Origin: Novipirellula artificiosorum
GTDB taxonomy: Bacteria > Planctomycetota > Planctomycetia > Pirellulales > Pirellulaceae
NCBI RefSeq assembly: GCF_007860135.1
Contig: NZ_SJPV01000027.1
Location: forward strand, 1 to 45,042
Length of the DNA: 45,042 nt
Reading direction: 5' to 3'
Shown: positions 15,497 through 24,300 of the stretch, piece after piece
How the letters are laid out: every line of letters starts with the position of its first letter
How positions within the stretch are numbered: the first letter of the stretch is position 1
The notes under the pieces: generated by a model
Database searches by the model: none
What the model saw: the letters and a program-made list of their open reading frames with translations, nothing else
Told to the model about the DNA's origin: nothing
Translations under genes and position numbers: made by a program

Positions 15497-16879
15497 ATGA
15501 ACTTTTTGGAAATTGCCCAGTACATGGCATGTGCCGTGTTTCTGACGATTGCTGTGATTCACTGGCTCGTTTGGTTACGAGCGCATCGCGAGATCGTCCA
15601 CTTGCTCTTTGCGGTTACATCCGCCGCTGCGGGCGCGAATGCGATCGCCGAAGCCGTCATGTATCGCGCCGATTCAATCGACGCGATGTCTTCCGCTTTG
15701 CGATGGTACGTGGCAACATCGGGATGCTGGGCTGTCGCCACCGTTTGTTTCATCGTTTCCTACACGTCGATCGGACGAATAGGAAGGTACGTCGCAGCGA
15801 CGATTGTGGCTGCCTGTTTGATCGCGATGGTGCTTAACGTCTTCTCGCCGGCAAGCTTTCTGTACACTGAGCTCACCGGTTTGCGTGAAATCACGCTGCC
15901 CTGGGGAGAACGTCTTTGGCTTGCAATTGGCGAAGACAACCCATGGCGGCTAGCCTCCGAACTGGCGTTTGTAGTGATCATCGGTTTGGTCGCGGACGGT
16001 TGCTACCACCTTTGGCAGCGCGAGGAGCGCCGACGCGCAATCATTTTTGCGGCAGCGGTTATGGTCTTCATGCTTTGCTTCGGAACACACGCATTCTTTG
16101 TCGACACAGGTCGTCTTGATTCTCCCTATCTTTCGACCTATGGATTCTTAGCTCTCGTCGGTTTTACCAGCTATGACCTGGCGGGCGAAGTCATGCGGAC
16201 GTCAGAGCTTTCGTCCAAACTTGCGCAGAGGGAATCTGACCTGCGCACTGCTGTGGCCGACGAGCGCAACCGCATCGCGGGAGAGCTACACGATAGCGTC
16301 ACTCAGACATTGTTCTCAACCGCAGCCATCGCCGACGCCCTACCAGAAGTGTGGCGACGCAAACCCGATGAGGCGATGCGCGGGCTGGAAGAACTAAAGC
16401 ATTTGACCAGAGGCGCGCTGGCGGAGATGCGGACGCTGCTGCTGGAGCTCCATCCTGCAACGTTGCTGGAAAAGGACCTGGAAACCCTACTTCGGCAGTT
16501 GGCCGATTCCATGACCGAAAGAACGCGAATTCCGATTCAACTGGAAATCGATGGCAAGATGCACTTTCCCGAGGAAGTTCAGATCGCCTTCTATCGGGTT
16601 GCCCAAGAGTCGCTCAATAACATCTCCCGGCATGCTCACGCGACGAAGGTTTGGCTAAGCTTGGTCTGTGACGCCCCGAATGCAACGCTGACGATACGCG
16701 ACGATGGAAGTGGATTCGAGGTCGCCACAGATGCAGCCGGGATGGGCTTGGCAATCATGCGTGAACGGGTCGCAGCCATTGCAGGTGAGTTGAACGTGCA
16801 TTCGGAATCAAAGCGGGGAACGACCATCACATTGCGTTGGAACCGTCATTCAAGAATCGGTGGCGATGATGACAACTGA
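15497..16879 (+). CDS. Membrane sensor histidine kinase, NarX/DegS-like (HisKA_3)
   Basis: A 460-residue kinase. The N-terminal half has about seven hydrophobic segments (roughly 8-28, 35-55, 72-90, 97-115, 153-170, 181-201, 212-228), so the signal is probably sensed in or at the membrane. A short coiled linker leads to the dimerisation domain with phospho-acceptor His265 in RNRIAGELHDSVTQTLF. The ATPase domain has the N box (QESLNNISRHAHA, 370-382), DDGSGF (402-407) and GMGLAIMRER (415-424). The 3' end overlaps the response regulator start by 11 bp, giving translational coupling. Cognate partner: the NarL-type regulator next to it. The ligand is unknown. Confidence 0.92.
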   Translation: MNFLEIAQYMACAVFLTIAVIHWLVWLRAHREIVHLLFAVTSAAAGANAIAEAVMYRADSIDAMSSALRWYVATSGCWAVATVCFIVSYTSIGRIGRYVAATIVAACLIAMVLNVFSPASFLYTELTGLREITLPWGERLWLAIGEDNPWRLASELAFVVIIGLVADGCYHLWQREERRRAIIFAAAVMVFMLCFGTHAFFVDTGRLDSPYLSTYGFLALVGFTSYDLAGEVMRTSELSSKLAQRESDLRTAVADERNRIAGELHDSVTQTLFSTAAIADALPEVWRRKPDEAMRGLEELKHLTRGALAEMRTLLLELHPATLLEKDLETLLRQLADSMTERTRIPIQLEIDGKMHFPEEVQIAFYRVAQESLNNISRHAHATKVWLSLVCDAPNATLTIRDDGSGFEVATDAAGMGLAIMRERVAAIAGELNVHSESKRGTTITLRWNRHSRIGGDDDN

Positions 16880-17504
16880 TTCCGATACGATTCGCGTTGC
16901 CTCCGTCGACGACAACGAGATCCTGCGTGGCGGGATCCGTTTTTTGATGCTGGCGTTCGACGATCTCGATTGGGTTGGCGAAGCACCTGGCGGCGAAGAT
17001 GCCATCCGCTTGTGCCAGGAAGTCAATCCCGATGTGCTACTGGTGGACATGAAGATGCCCGGCTTGGACGGAATCGAAACCACCGCAGCAATCAAGCGGG
17101 CATGTCCCGAAGTCAACGTGTTGATTCTGACCAGTTTTCATGATCCCGATCTTGTCCGTCGCGCGATGCGAGCCGGCGCGATCGGCTATGTATTGAAGGA
17201 TGCGAGCAAGGAAGAGTTGGCAGCCGCGATTCGTTCGGCCTGCGCCGGCCAAACGACGATTTGCGAGGAGGCCGCAAACGATCTGTTGGTCGATCCGGTT
17301 GACTTGGCGGTCGAGCTAACGGATCGGGAACGCGAAGTGCTCGCGCTATTGGTCAAAGGCATGAGCAACAAAGCGATCGCCAAGCAACTGCACCGCAGTC
17401 CGTTCACGGTGCGTCATCACGTCAGTCAGCTGATCAATAAGTTGGACGCTGCCAACCGCGCCGAAGTTGCCGCGATCGCAGTGGCGCGTGGCTTGGTCCG
17501 GTGA
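16869..17504 (+). CDS. NarL/FixJ-type response regulator
   Basis: Starting at ATG 16869, inside the kinase gene, gives 211 residues. The receiver domain has the acidic pocket (VASVDDNE), the phospho-acceptor Asp60 in VLLVDMKMPGLDG, a switch Thr/Ser (LILTSF) and the lysine in GYVLKDAS. A LuxR-type helix-turn-helix follows: LTDREREVLALLVKGMSNKA then IAKQLHRSPFTVRHHVSQLI. It should bind DNA when phosphorylated by the neighbouring kinase. Candidate targets are the divergent porin and the downstream receiver/SpoIIAA-like/sulfatase genes; this is inference from position. Confidence 0.93.
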   Translation: MTTDSDTIRVASVDDNEILRGGIRFLMLAFDDLDWVGEAPGGEDAIRLCQEVNPDVLLVDMKMPGLDGIETTAAIKRACPEVNVLILTSFHDPDLVRRAMRAGAIGYVLKDASKEELAAAIRSACAGQTTICEEAANDLLVDPVDLAVELTDREREVLALLVKGMSNKAIAKQLHRSPFTVRHHVSQLINKLDAANRAEVAAIAVARGLVR

Positions 17505-17523
17505 CATCAGTACTTGAGACGCC

Positions 17524-17574
17524 CAAAGGCTGTGCACCAACAAAACGCTGGTGTTCAGGCTTTAGCCGCCTTTG
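17524..17574. terminator. Nested inverted repeats after the response regulator
   Basis: Outer arms CAAAGGC (17524-17530) and GCCTTTG (17568-17574) enclose inner arms CACCA (17535-17539) and TGGTG (17549-17553). It starts 20 bp after the regulator stop. No U-run follows; it may be a weak or Rho-assisted terminator. Confidence 0.4.
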
Positions 17575-17727
17575 TTACTTCGTCCCGAAGCCGACTCGTA
17601 GTACATCTGTACCATGTCAGAATAGGTCAAATGTCGGATTGATTACGCACTGACGCGCCCTAAAACAAGATCCGCCGAGATGGTTGGTTCACGTTGACGC
17701 GATTCGGCAGGTGGGAAACGGACAGTG

Positions 17728-18087
17728 ATGCGAATTGTGATCGCCTCGGAAGAAAGCACGACACGGGCCGCGATCGGCATGTTGATCGCCGCGCAGCCTG
17801 ATTTTGAGCTCGCCGGCGAAGTCGCTGACATCACGGATTTGCTGTTGACCGTCAAGACCGAGCGGCCTGACTTGGTGGTACTCGATTGGGACGTACTGGG
17901 AAAACGGATCGATACCCTGCAAGCACTACTGGAGTTATTTGATGCGCCTCCCCTGATCATCGCGCTGAGCGTTCACGAAGAGGCCCGTGCTGCTGCGTTC
18001 GACTCTGGCGTTGCAGGCTTTGCCTATAAGGGAGCTCCGCCGTCGCAACTGCTGGAAACAATTCGCGAAGCCCAACGAGCGAGATAA
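17728..18087 (+). CDS. Stand-alone receiver domain protein
   Basis: A 119-residue protein with only a CheY-like receiver: MRIVIASEESTTRAAIGML at the start (Glu8 and Glu9 in place of the usual Asp pair), phospho-acceptor Asp53 in LVVLDWDVLG, and a lysine in GFAYKGAPPSQLLETIREA. No output domain follows and the stop is clean, so it is likely a phosphate relay or sink, or a protein-protein regulator. It lies 3 bp before the SpoIIAA-like gene, so the pair is probably co-translated. It may share the upstream kinase. Confidence 0.8.
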   Translation: MRIVIASEESTTRAAIGMLIAAQPDFELAGEVADITDLLLTVKTERPDLVVLDWDVLGKRIDTLQALLELFDAPPLIIALSVHEEARAAAFDSGVAGFAYKGAPPSQLLETIREAQRAR

Positions 18088-18090
18088 GAC

Positions 18091-18459
18091 ATGGTCGGTT
18101 TCATACCGAACGAGCACAACGCACTTTCCGAAGTAAGCAATGTCGGCTGCAAGGCGGTTGTCGAAATCGTCTCCTCCGGTCAAGTATTACACGTCAAGGT
18201 GGCCGGAAATATCGAATCGATGACTGGCAGCGTCATTGGCGTCGCGGTTGACCGTCAGGTCCGGCAGCACGGCAGGGTCTGCGTGCTGTTCGAAATCCAT
18301 CAGTACGATGGCTGCGAAGCAATCGCGCTGTGGCAAGACAATACAAATAAGTTCAAAGTTCAATCCATCGACCACGCTCAACTTGATGAAGCGAAGATCT
18401 GGTTGGGACGTCAAGCTGCATCTTGCTCCCATGCTCGCCGCACCAAGAAATCACGATGA
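18091..18459 (+). CDS. SpoIIAA-like (STAS fold) protein, internally shortened
   Basis: A 122-residue protein. VLHVKVAGNIESM, then HGRVCVLFEIHQYDGCEAIA and LW, match the first strands and helix of SpoIIAA-like proteins (PF11964). The family then usually has a stretch of about 35 residues with AVVG..KW.E and a KPFT motif. Here that stretch is missing, and NTNKFKVQSIDHAQLDEAKI leads straight into the C-terminal helix (D.A...EA..WL), in frame. Either this is a deleted, non-functional copy or a minimal variant. The C-terminal RRTKKSR tail is basic. It lies immediately after the lone receiver, an arrangement suggesting a partner-switch type signal output. Confidence 0.65.
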   Translation: MVGFIPNEHNALSEVSNVGCKAVVEIVSSGQVLHVKVAGNIESMTGSVIGVAVDRQVRQHGRVCVLFEIHQYDGCEAIALWQDNTNKFKVQSIDHAQLDEAKIWLGRQAASCSHARRTKKSR

Positions 18460-18559
18460 CAACCAAAGCGACCGCAAGACCGCCGAACAGAACGAAGAGA
18501 GGGACCTCGACATCACAACTGTATTTACTTCGTTGCTCAAAATGAAAGAGGCAAAACTT

Positions 18560-20176
18560 ATGACGACTAAAAAACATCGCGGCTTGCTCGCCATCGTGGC
18601 GGTCACCATGACCGTCAGCCTGATGGTTGGTACACCTGATGAAGCATCAGCCCAGCAGAAAAATCCGAACATTCTGGTGATCATGGGGGATGATATCGGG
18701 ACCTGGAACCTCAGCTATATCAACCGCGGAATGATGGGCTATAAGACGCCCAATATCGACCGTATCGCCAAGGAGGGAGTTTCCTTCACTGACTACTACG
18801 CACAGCAAAGCTGCACCGCAGGTCGGGCGGCGTTCATCACGGGACAGAACCCGATGCGCACCGGTTTGACCAAGGTGGGTTTGCCGGGCGCACGCGTGGG
18901 ACTTCAGAAGGAAGATCCGACGATCGCCGATTTGCTCAAGCCGCTCGGCTACGTTTCAGGACAGTTCGGCAAGAACCACCTGGGCGACCGCAACGAGTTT
19001 CTGCCGACCGCTCACGGCTTCGATGAGTTTTTCGGCAACCTCTACCACTTGAACTCGGAAGAGGAGCCCGAGGATCCGGATTACCCGAAATATCCAGGCT
19101 TCAAGGAGAAGTTCGGCCCGCGTGGCGTGCTTCACAGCTACGCCACCGACAAGGACGATCCGACCGAGCAGCCCCGTTGGGGACGCGTGGGCAAGCAAAC
19201 GATCGAAGACACCGGGCCGCTGACATCGAAGCGCATGGAAACGGTGGACGACGAGTTTCTCGCCGCGACACAGAAGTTCATCAACAAGGCCCATGAAGAC
19301 GAAAAGCCATTCTTTGTCTGGTTCAACCCGTCGCGGATGCACTTCTACACGCACATCCGCCCCGAGCACAAAGGCATCTCTGGTCCCAACGGGAACTTCT
19401 ATTCCGATGGCATGGTCGAGCTAGACAACATGGTCGGCTCCCTTTTGGACCAGCTCGACAAATTGGGGATCGCTGACAACACCATCGTCATCAACTCGAC
19501 GGACAATGGCCCTCACTACAGCGAGTGGCCCGACGGTGGGAATACTCCGTTCCGCAGCGAGAAAAACACCAACTGGGAGGGTGCCTATCGAGTTCCCTGC
19601 GAAGTGCGTTGGCCCGGCAAGATCCCGGCGGGTTCCGTTTCCAACGGCATTGTCGCTCACCAGGACTGGTTGCCGACCTTGCTGGCCGCAGCAGGCGCCC
19701 CTGACATTAACGAGAAACTCCTCAAAGGCCACAAGATCGGCGACACGACCTACAAAGTGCGCATCGACGGCTACAACGTCCTCCCGCATATCACCGGCAA
19801 AGAGAAGGGCAGTCCGCGCCGTTTGTTCATCTACCCGACAGACGGCGGCGAGGTCGCCGCCATTCGCTATGACGATTGGAAACTCGTCTACATGGAGCAG
19901 CGAGCAAGAACAACGACGGTCTGGAGAGAGCCTTTGATCACCCTTCGCGCCCCCCTATTGTTCAACCTCCGGCGAGATCCATTCGAGCGCGCTAATACGG
20001 ATTCAAACCAGTACAATCACTGGTGGGCGGTGAAGATGGGCAATATGAAGCCGGCCGGTGTGGTCGCTGCGGCGTTCTTCGAGACCTTTAAGGAGTTTCC
20101 GCCCCGCCAGAAGCCAGAGTCGTGGAATCTCAGCGAGATCATGGACCGGATTCAGGCCAAGCCGTCCAACAACTAG
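18560..20176 (+). CDS. Secreted arylsulfatase-type sulfatase
   Basis: The start at ATG 18560 has GAAAGAGG eight bases upstream and gives 538 residues with a signal peptide (AIVAVTMTVSLMVGTPDEAS). The calcium-binding start is ILVIMGDDIGTW (Asp44 and Asp45). The formylglycine motif is Cys85 in CTAGRAAFITGQ, a C-x-A-x-R version of the usual C-x-P-S-R. FGKNHLGD and INSTDNGPHYSEWPDGG supply later metal and sulfate ligands. It probably removes sulfate from a carbohydrate or aryl sulfate in the periplasm after conversion of the Cys by a formylglycine-generating enzyme encoded elsewhere. Its C-terminal half (GGNTPFRSEKNTNWEGAYRV) fits the arylsulfatase A branch. Substrate unknown. Confidence 0.93.
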   Translation: MTTKKHRGLLAIVAVTMTVSLMVGTPDEASAQQKNPNILVIMGDDIGTWNLSYINRGMMGYKTPNIDRIAKEGVSFTDYYAQQSCTAGRAAFITGQNPMRTGLTKVGLPGARVGLQKEDPTIADLLKPLGYVSGQFGKNHLGDRNEFLPTAHGFDEFFGNLYHLNSEEEPEDPDYPKYPGFKEKFGPRGVLHSYATDKDDPTEQPRWGRVGKQTIEDTGPLTSKRMETVDDEFLAATQKFINKAHEDEKPFFVWFNPSRMHFYTHIRPEHKGISGPNGNFYSDGMVELDNMVGSLLDQLDKLGIADNTIVINSTDNGPHYSEWPDGGNTPFRSEKNTNWEGAYRVPCEVRWPGKIPAGSVSNGIVAHQDWLPTLLAAAGAPDINEKLLKGHKIGDTTYKVRIDGYNVLPHITGKEKGSPRRLFIYPTDGGEVAAIRYDDWKLVYMEQRARTTTVWREPLITLRAPLLFNLRRDPFERANTDSNQYNHWWAVKMGNMKPAGVVAAAFFETFKEFPPRQKPESWNLSEIMDRIQAKPSNN

Positions 20177-20355
20177 GTTGCGTTTCCGAATCCTTGCGCC
20201 GCGCCCGGGATTCCACCGGGCATGGCGTTTCCCAAAATCTGCCATCGAGAATGAACCAGGGAGTTTCAGCGTCGACAAGATCATCAAAAACATGGAGGCC
20301 ACTCGGTCGTCTGGTGGCAAGTAGCCGCAAGCTTCCGTTGATTGTCGCGGAGGAA

Positions 20356-20553
20356 ACCCGCCGAAAGCTGACATCGGTAGCTGAAGCCCAGACGCAAAAA
20401 GCACTGACCAGTACGGACTACTTATATCGCGCTGCCGCCGGATGGCAGTCGATGTATGTGAACACACCAGCCGAGGCGTACTATCCCGCCGTTTAAACCG
20501 ATGCAGATGACGAAACACTCGACGGATCGAAGGGCAACTACCAGTTAAGAAAC
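20356..20553 (+). pseudogene. DUF1254/DUF1214 protein remnant with in-frame TAA
   Basis: The plus frame reads LTSTDYLYRAAAGWQSMYVN and TPAEAYYPAV, then TAA (20494-20496), then in the same frame TDADDETLDGSKGNYQLR. The DADG..LDGSK...Y.L core is the same as in the two intact DUF1254 proteins at 28.8 and 30.4 kb (YMDADGNALDGSKTYKVHL). Only about 60 codons remain, followed by the ribosome binding site of the next gene. The original gene was probably destroyed by deletion before the stop codon arose. Confidence 0.65.
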
Positions 20554-20619
20554 GCGGGGACTGACGCAGATGGGGAATGCACGGCCGCAACGACCCAATT
20601 TCATCGGGAGGTGACGAAG

Positions 20620-21165
20620 ATGGTTGAAGACCCAGTCAAGGCAGACGAAGTGGTGCCGGGCAATCGGTTGCGCGCAGGAGCCGCGATCTTTGTGACCGGA
20701 CAATTGGCACCCTTGGCGATTTCTCTTGTTACAAACTCTTCTCTGCCAGCGACGTGGAAGTCAGTTTTGTCGGGCGTGTTGCTGCTGGGCGTGCCGGAAC
20801 TAGCGATCGTTTTGACCGTCGTTGTCCTCGGCAAGGCGGGTTTCAATGAGCTGAAAGCGCGGATCTGGAAGCTGTTCCGCCGCACGGTTCTGCCCCGCGA
20901 GGTGTCTCGGGGACGATACTATGCTGGCTTGGTCGTGTTTCTGATTCCGATTCTGATCGGTTGGCTTTTACCGTATCTGTACGAGTCCGCACCGAGTTTG
21001 CTTCGCTATCGATTGACGGTGGCGATTGTAGGCGACGTAGCCTTGATCGCTGGACTCTGTTTGCTGGGCGGACAGTTCTGCGACAAAATACGAGCGTTGT
21101 TTGTGTACGATGCCCGGGCGACGTTTCCTCCTGTGTCGTCGCATGATCCGGACGAAACTCATTAG
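20620..21165 (+). CDS. Small membrane protein of the 'transporter suffix domain' type
   Basis: A 181-residue protein with four hydrophobic segments (AAIFVTGQLAPLAISLVT, SVLSGVLLLGVPELAIVLTV, YYAGLVVFLIPILIGWLLP, LTVAIVGDVALIAGLCLLGG). The motif GVPE......VVLGKAGFNELK, followed by a basic cytoplasmic loop (ARIWKLFRR), matches short proteins annotated as transporter suffix domain proteins; their function is unknown. GGGAGG lies nine bases before ATG 20620. It stands alone between the DUF1254 remnant and the convergent giant kinase gene. Confidence 0.6.
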   Translation: MVEDPVKADEVVPGNRLRAGAAIFVTGQLAPLAISLVTNSSLPATWKSVLSGVLLLGVPELAIVLTVVVLGKAGFNELKARIWKLFRRTVLPREVSRGRYYAGLVVFLIPILIGWLLPYLYESAPSLLRYRLTVAIVGDVALIAGLCLLGGQFCDKIRALFVYDARATFPPVSSHDPDETH

Positions 21166-21321
21166 CGTCATTGACCAGCTTTCGTGGAACCATCAATGAA
21201 TGTCATGAAAAGGTGTAGCCCCTTCGTGGTGGCATTCTTCCTGCACTGTCAGCTTCACAGGCGAGGACACAACAACCCGTTCGGTTGCCACGGCGGAGCC
21301 CGAACTTGAAGGGTAAAGGAG

Positions 21322-24300
21322 TTAAGGAAATAAGTGGTAAGTTCTCGACGGACGGAAACCATAGTCGTTCCGGTACGTCGGCTGGTTGAAGGCACGATTG
21401 GCGGAACGGACGACCGACGAGCGAATGGTGAACGAGCCGCCACGCAACAAACGGCTAATAGCATCCTCGACGCCTTCTACGCTCGGTGCATCGATGGCCA
21501 CCTCTTCAGAAGGCTGCGGATAACTGCCGTTAGCATCGTACACCCACTCGAAAGCGTTGCCCTGCATGTCGAACAAACCGAAGTCGTTCGGTTTCAAGCT
21601 CGCTACCGGCCAACTGTGGCTGTCTCCATTGGCCAGATACCAAGCGTAGTTGGTAAGCAGCGTCTCTGTGACGCCGTAATAACAACTGGTGCTGGCCCCT
21701 GCTCGACAGGCAAACTCCCACTCCGCTTCGGTCGGCAATCGATACCCGGTCAATTCCCAGAACTTTTCCTTGGCTTTCATGCCGGGGCCGTATTCTCCTT
21801 TGTCGTTCGGCTCGTAACACCACTGCTCCATGGGAATCCCCTCTTGCTCACTGAGCCAGTTGCAGTACCAAGCCGCTTCATACCACGTCATCGCCATCAT
21901 CGGGGAATCGTCCGTGCGGATGGCGGATTTCAGTCCCTCCAGATCCGCAGGCCAGACGTTTTCCACCTGTGACTTGGCGAACACTCGCCACTGCTCTCTC
22001 GTCACTTCCTTGGCAGAAATCGCAATCCGCCTGCCGATCTTGCGTCGATGCAAGATCTCACTCGGAAAGTGTCCCGCCTCCGATTCCGGTGATCCCATCT
22101 GGAACTCATCCGCATCGAGGATCACGAAGGTCTGGCCCTGCGTGTTGAGATACCACTTCCGCTTATTGTCCTTGGCGGCTGTGAGTTGTTCCTCGTTCTG
22201 CTGCAACTCCTTGTCGATGGCGGCAATCTCGTCAGCTTGCCTCCACTTCCGCAGCAGCCATTCGGCGGCGGCGTGTAGACCGGCATCGGGGTCGCTTCGG
22301 TAAACGGTCAGCAGCGTTTCGATCAATGGCTGCTGTTCGGAATCCGGCAACTCGAACTCGCCGAGACAGAGCAGCAACGCCCGCTTGATCGTGACATCGG
22401 TTTCGTTGTCGTAGCGAGCAATGATCGTCGGGGGATCGCCGCCCCGTGGACTCAGCCAGTGAATGATGTAACTGCGAACCCGTGGATCGGGACTGTGCTT
22501 GAGCAGCGGCCACACATTTTCGGCGGCATCCATCCGTAGCAGCATCACAGCGGCGTTGGCTTGCCGCATCGCCAAAGTTTCCTTGGCATCTTCGGGAAGC
22601 TGGATGCCCACTGCCAACGCATATCCCCCGCCCATCTGGAAATGCTCGACTTTGAGCGTGTGTTGCCCCGACTGGCCTTGGATCGTGACCGTCTTGGTTG
22701 TCGCACCGTTGACTGCCCAGTTCTCGAATACCTGTTTGTCATCCAACCAGACTCGCACCCCATCGTCAAAAGTGATGCTGAGCGAATACTCGGCATCATC
22801 CAGCGTCATCTCCGTGGTAGCGACGGTGGCAAAAAATTCGCTCGGAACCTTGTCGGTTGGTGGCGTGGGCGATTCCTTACGCTCTCGCAAGTCGAGTTGG
22901 GCCGTCCGCAATTCATCCAGCACTGGAGATTCCAGCACCACCTCCCAGTCGGCGGGAGGCTGCGGCGGCTCTGTTATATCCCGTTCATAAAAGCGGACGG
23001 TCCAATCCATTGTCGGTGGCAGCAGAGTTTTGCTGACTTCGGCGTTGCCGAGTGTGATCGCCCTTTCCCGGTGCGTCGTGAGCTTGCCAAACATGGGTCC
23101 AAATTGGCTTTCGTTGGCATCGGCCAAGAGATCAAACAGCACTTCGGCATCGTCGCTCAGGTAATCGGCCAGCGTATCGGTGGCAAAGCCACGAACCTGT
23201 TCGCCCTTGTTGGCATCACGGTAGATCGCCGCCAATGGTGCGGTGAGATCATCCTTGACGGGACGCAGGGCGTTTCGCCACGGCAGCAATTCCGAAGGCA
23301 GTACACTCACCAGATAACCGGCCACAAACTGGGAGAACTGCTTGTCCTGCCAATGCTCGTTGTCGGGATCGTAACTCGCCAAGGCACAAGCCACCTGAAA
23401 ACGCCGGGCGGGGGCTTGGCCGCTGTCCTTGGCGATCTGCCAGTAATCGGCAATCAAGTCAGCCCTTTGATCTGCCAGCAGATCACGGACAGCCGCAAAC
23501 TGAGCAGGCGAAACAATCAACAGCCTCTCTTTGAGAAATGGCAGCACCGACTTGTTATCGGGCAGCATCGCCAAGGCCGCATGGATCTTGGCGTTGGAAT
23601 AGTCGGGCGACTCGGTAAACGCCTTGCTCAGATCGTCGTTGGCATACTCTCGGTAGTCGCTCAGATTCCCGATGATCGTTTTCACCTGCGAAGTGTCGGC
23701 TTGCAGCAGACCTTCGACAAGGCGTGTTGCTTCTGCGTCGTTTTGTTCTTCCTGCTTCTGGGCAACAAGTTCCTGCCGGTTCTTCTCGATGCTGCTGCGA
23801 ATCGTGATCCCGCCGAGAGAAACAGCCGCCAACGCAACAAGAACCAGAGCGGAACGCACGCCATGCACTCGCCCCGCCTTGCCCATCATCTTCCGCTGCG
23901 GTTCGGTCCACTTCTTCTTGTCGGTCAGCAGCCGGATCGTGAGGTGTTCCCACCACGACGGCAGAAAGCGGTTTTCCGGCATGGCGTTCCAAGTCACCGA
24001 GGTATCGAACAGCTTCAGTTCCGCCCGACCCTTGCGAGTTTCTTTCTGCTTGCGAGTCAGCCAATCTCGCAGAGAATGCACCAGATAGTCGTGCGTCAGT
24101 TGGAAATACTTCTGCCCTGCTTGGGTCTGTGTCACGGAGTCATCGTCCACATCCTTGCCTTCGGGGTCGGTCGGCGTGATGAGTCGGATTTCACTATCCA
24201 GAATGCGGATCAGATCATCGAAGTCCTTGGGACGATTGCCATAGCCAGAGGCTTCCAATAGTCCCGCATGGGACCGCATATATCCCTTGATGTCCGTGCC

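Noticed and set aside
22561..24261. 566-codon plus-strand frame opposite the giant kinase gene
   Set aside because: The antisense of a long gene with strong domain matches; the translated product has no recognisable motif.
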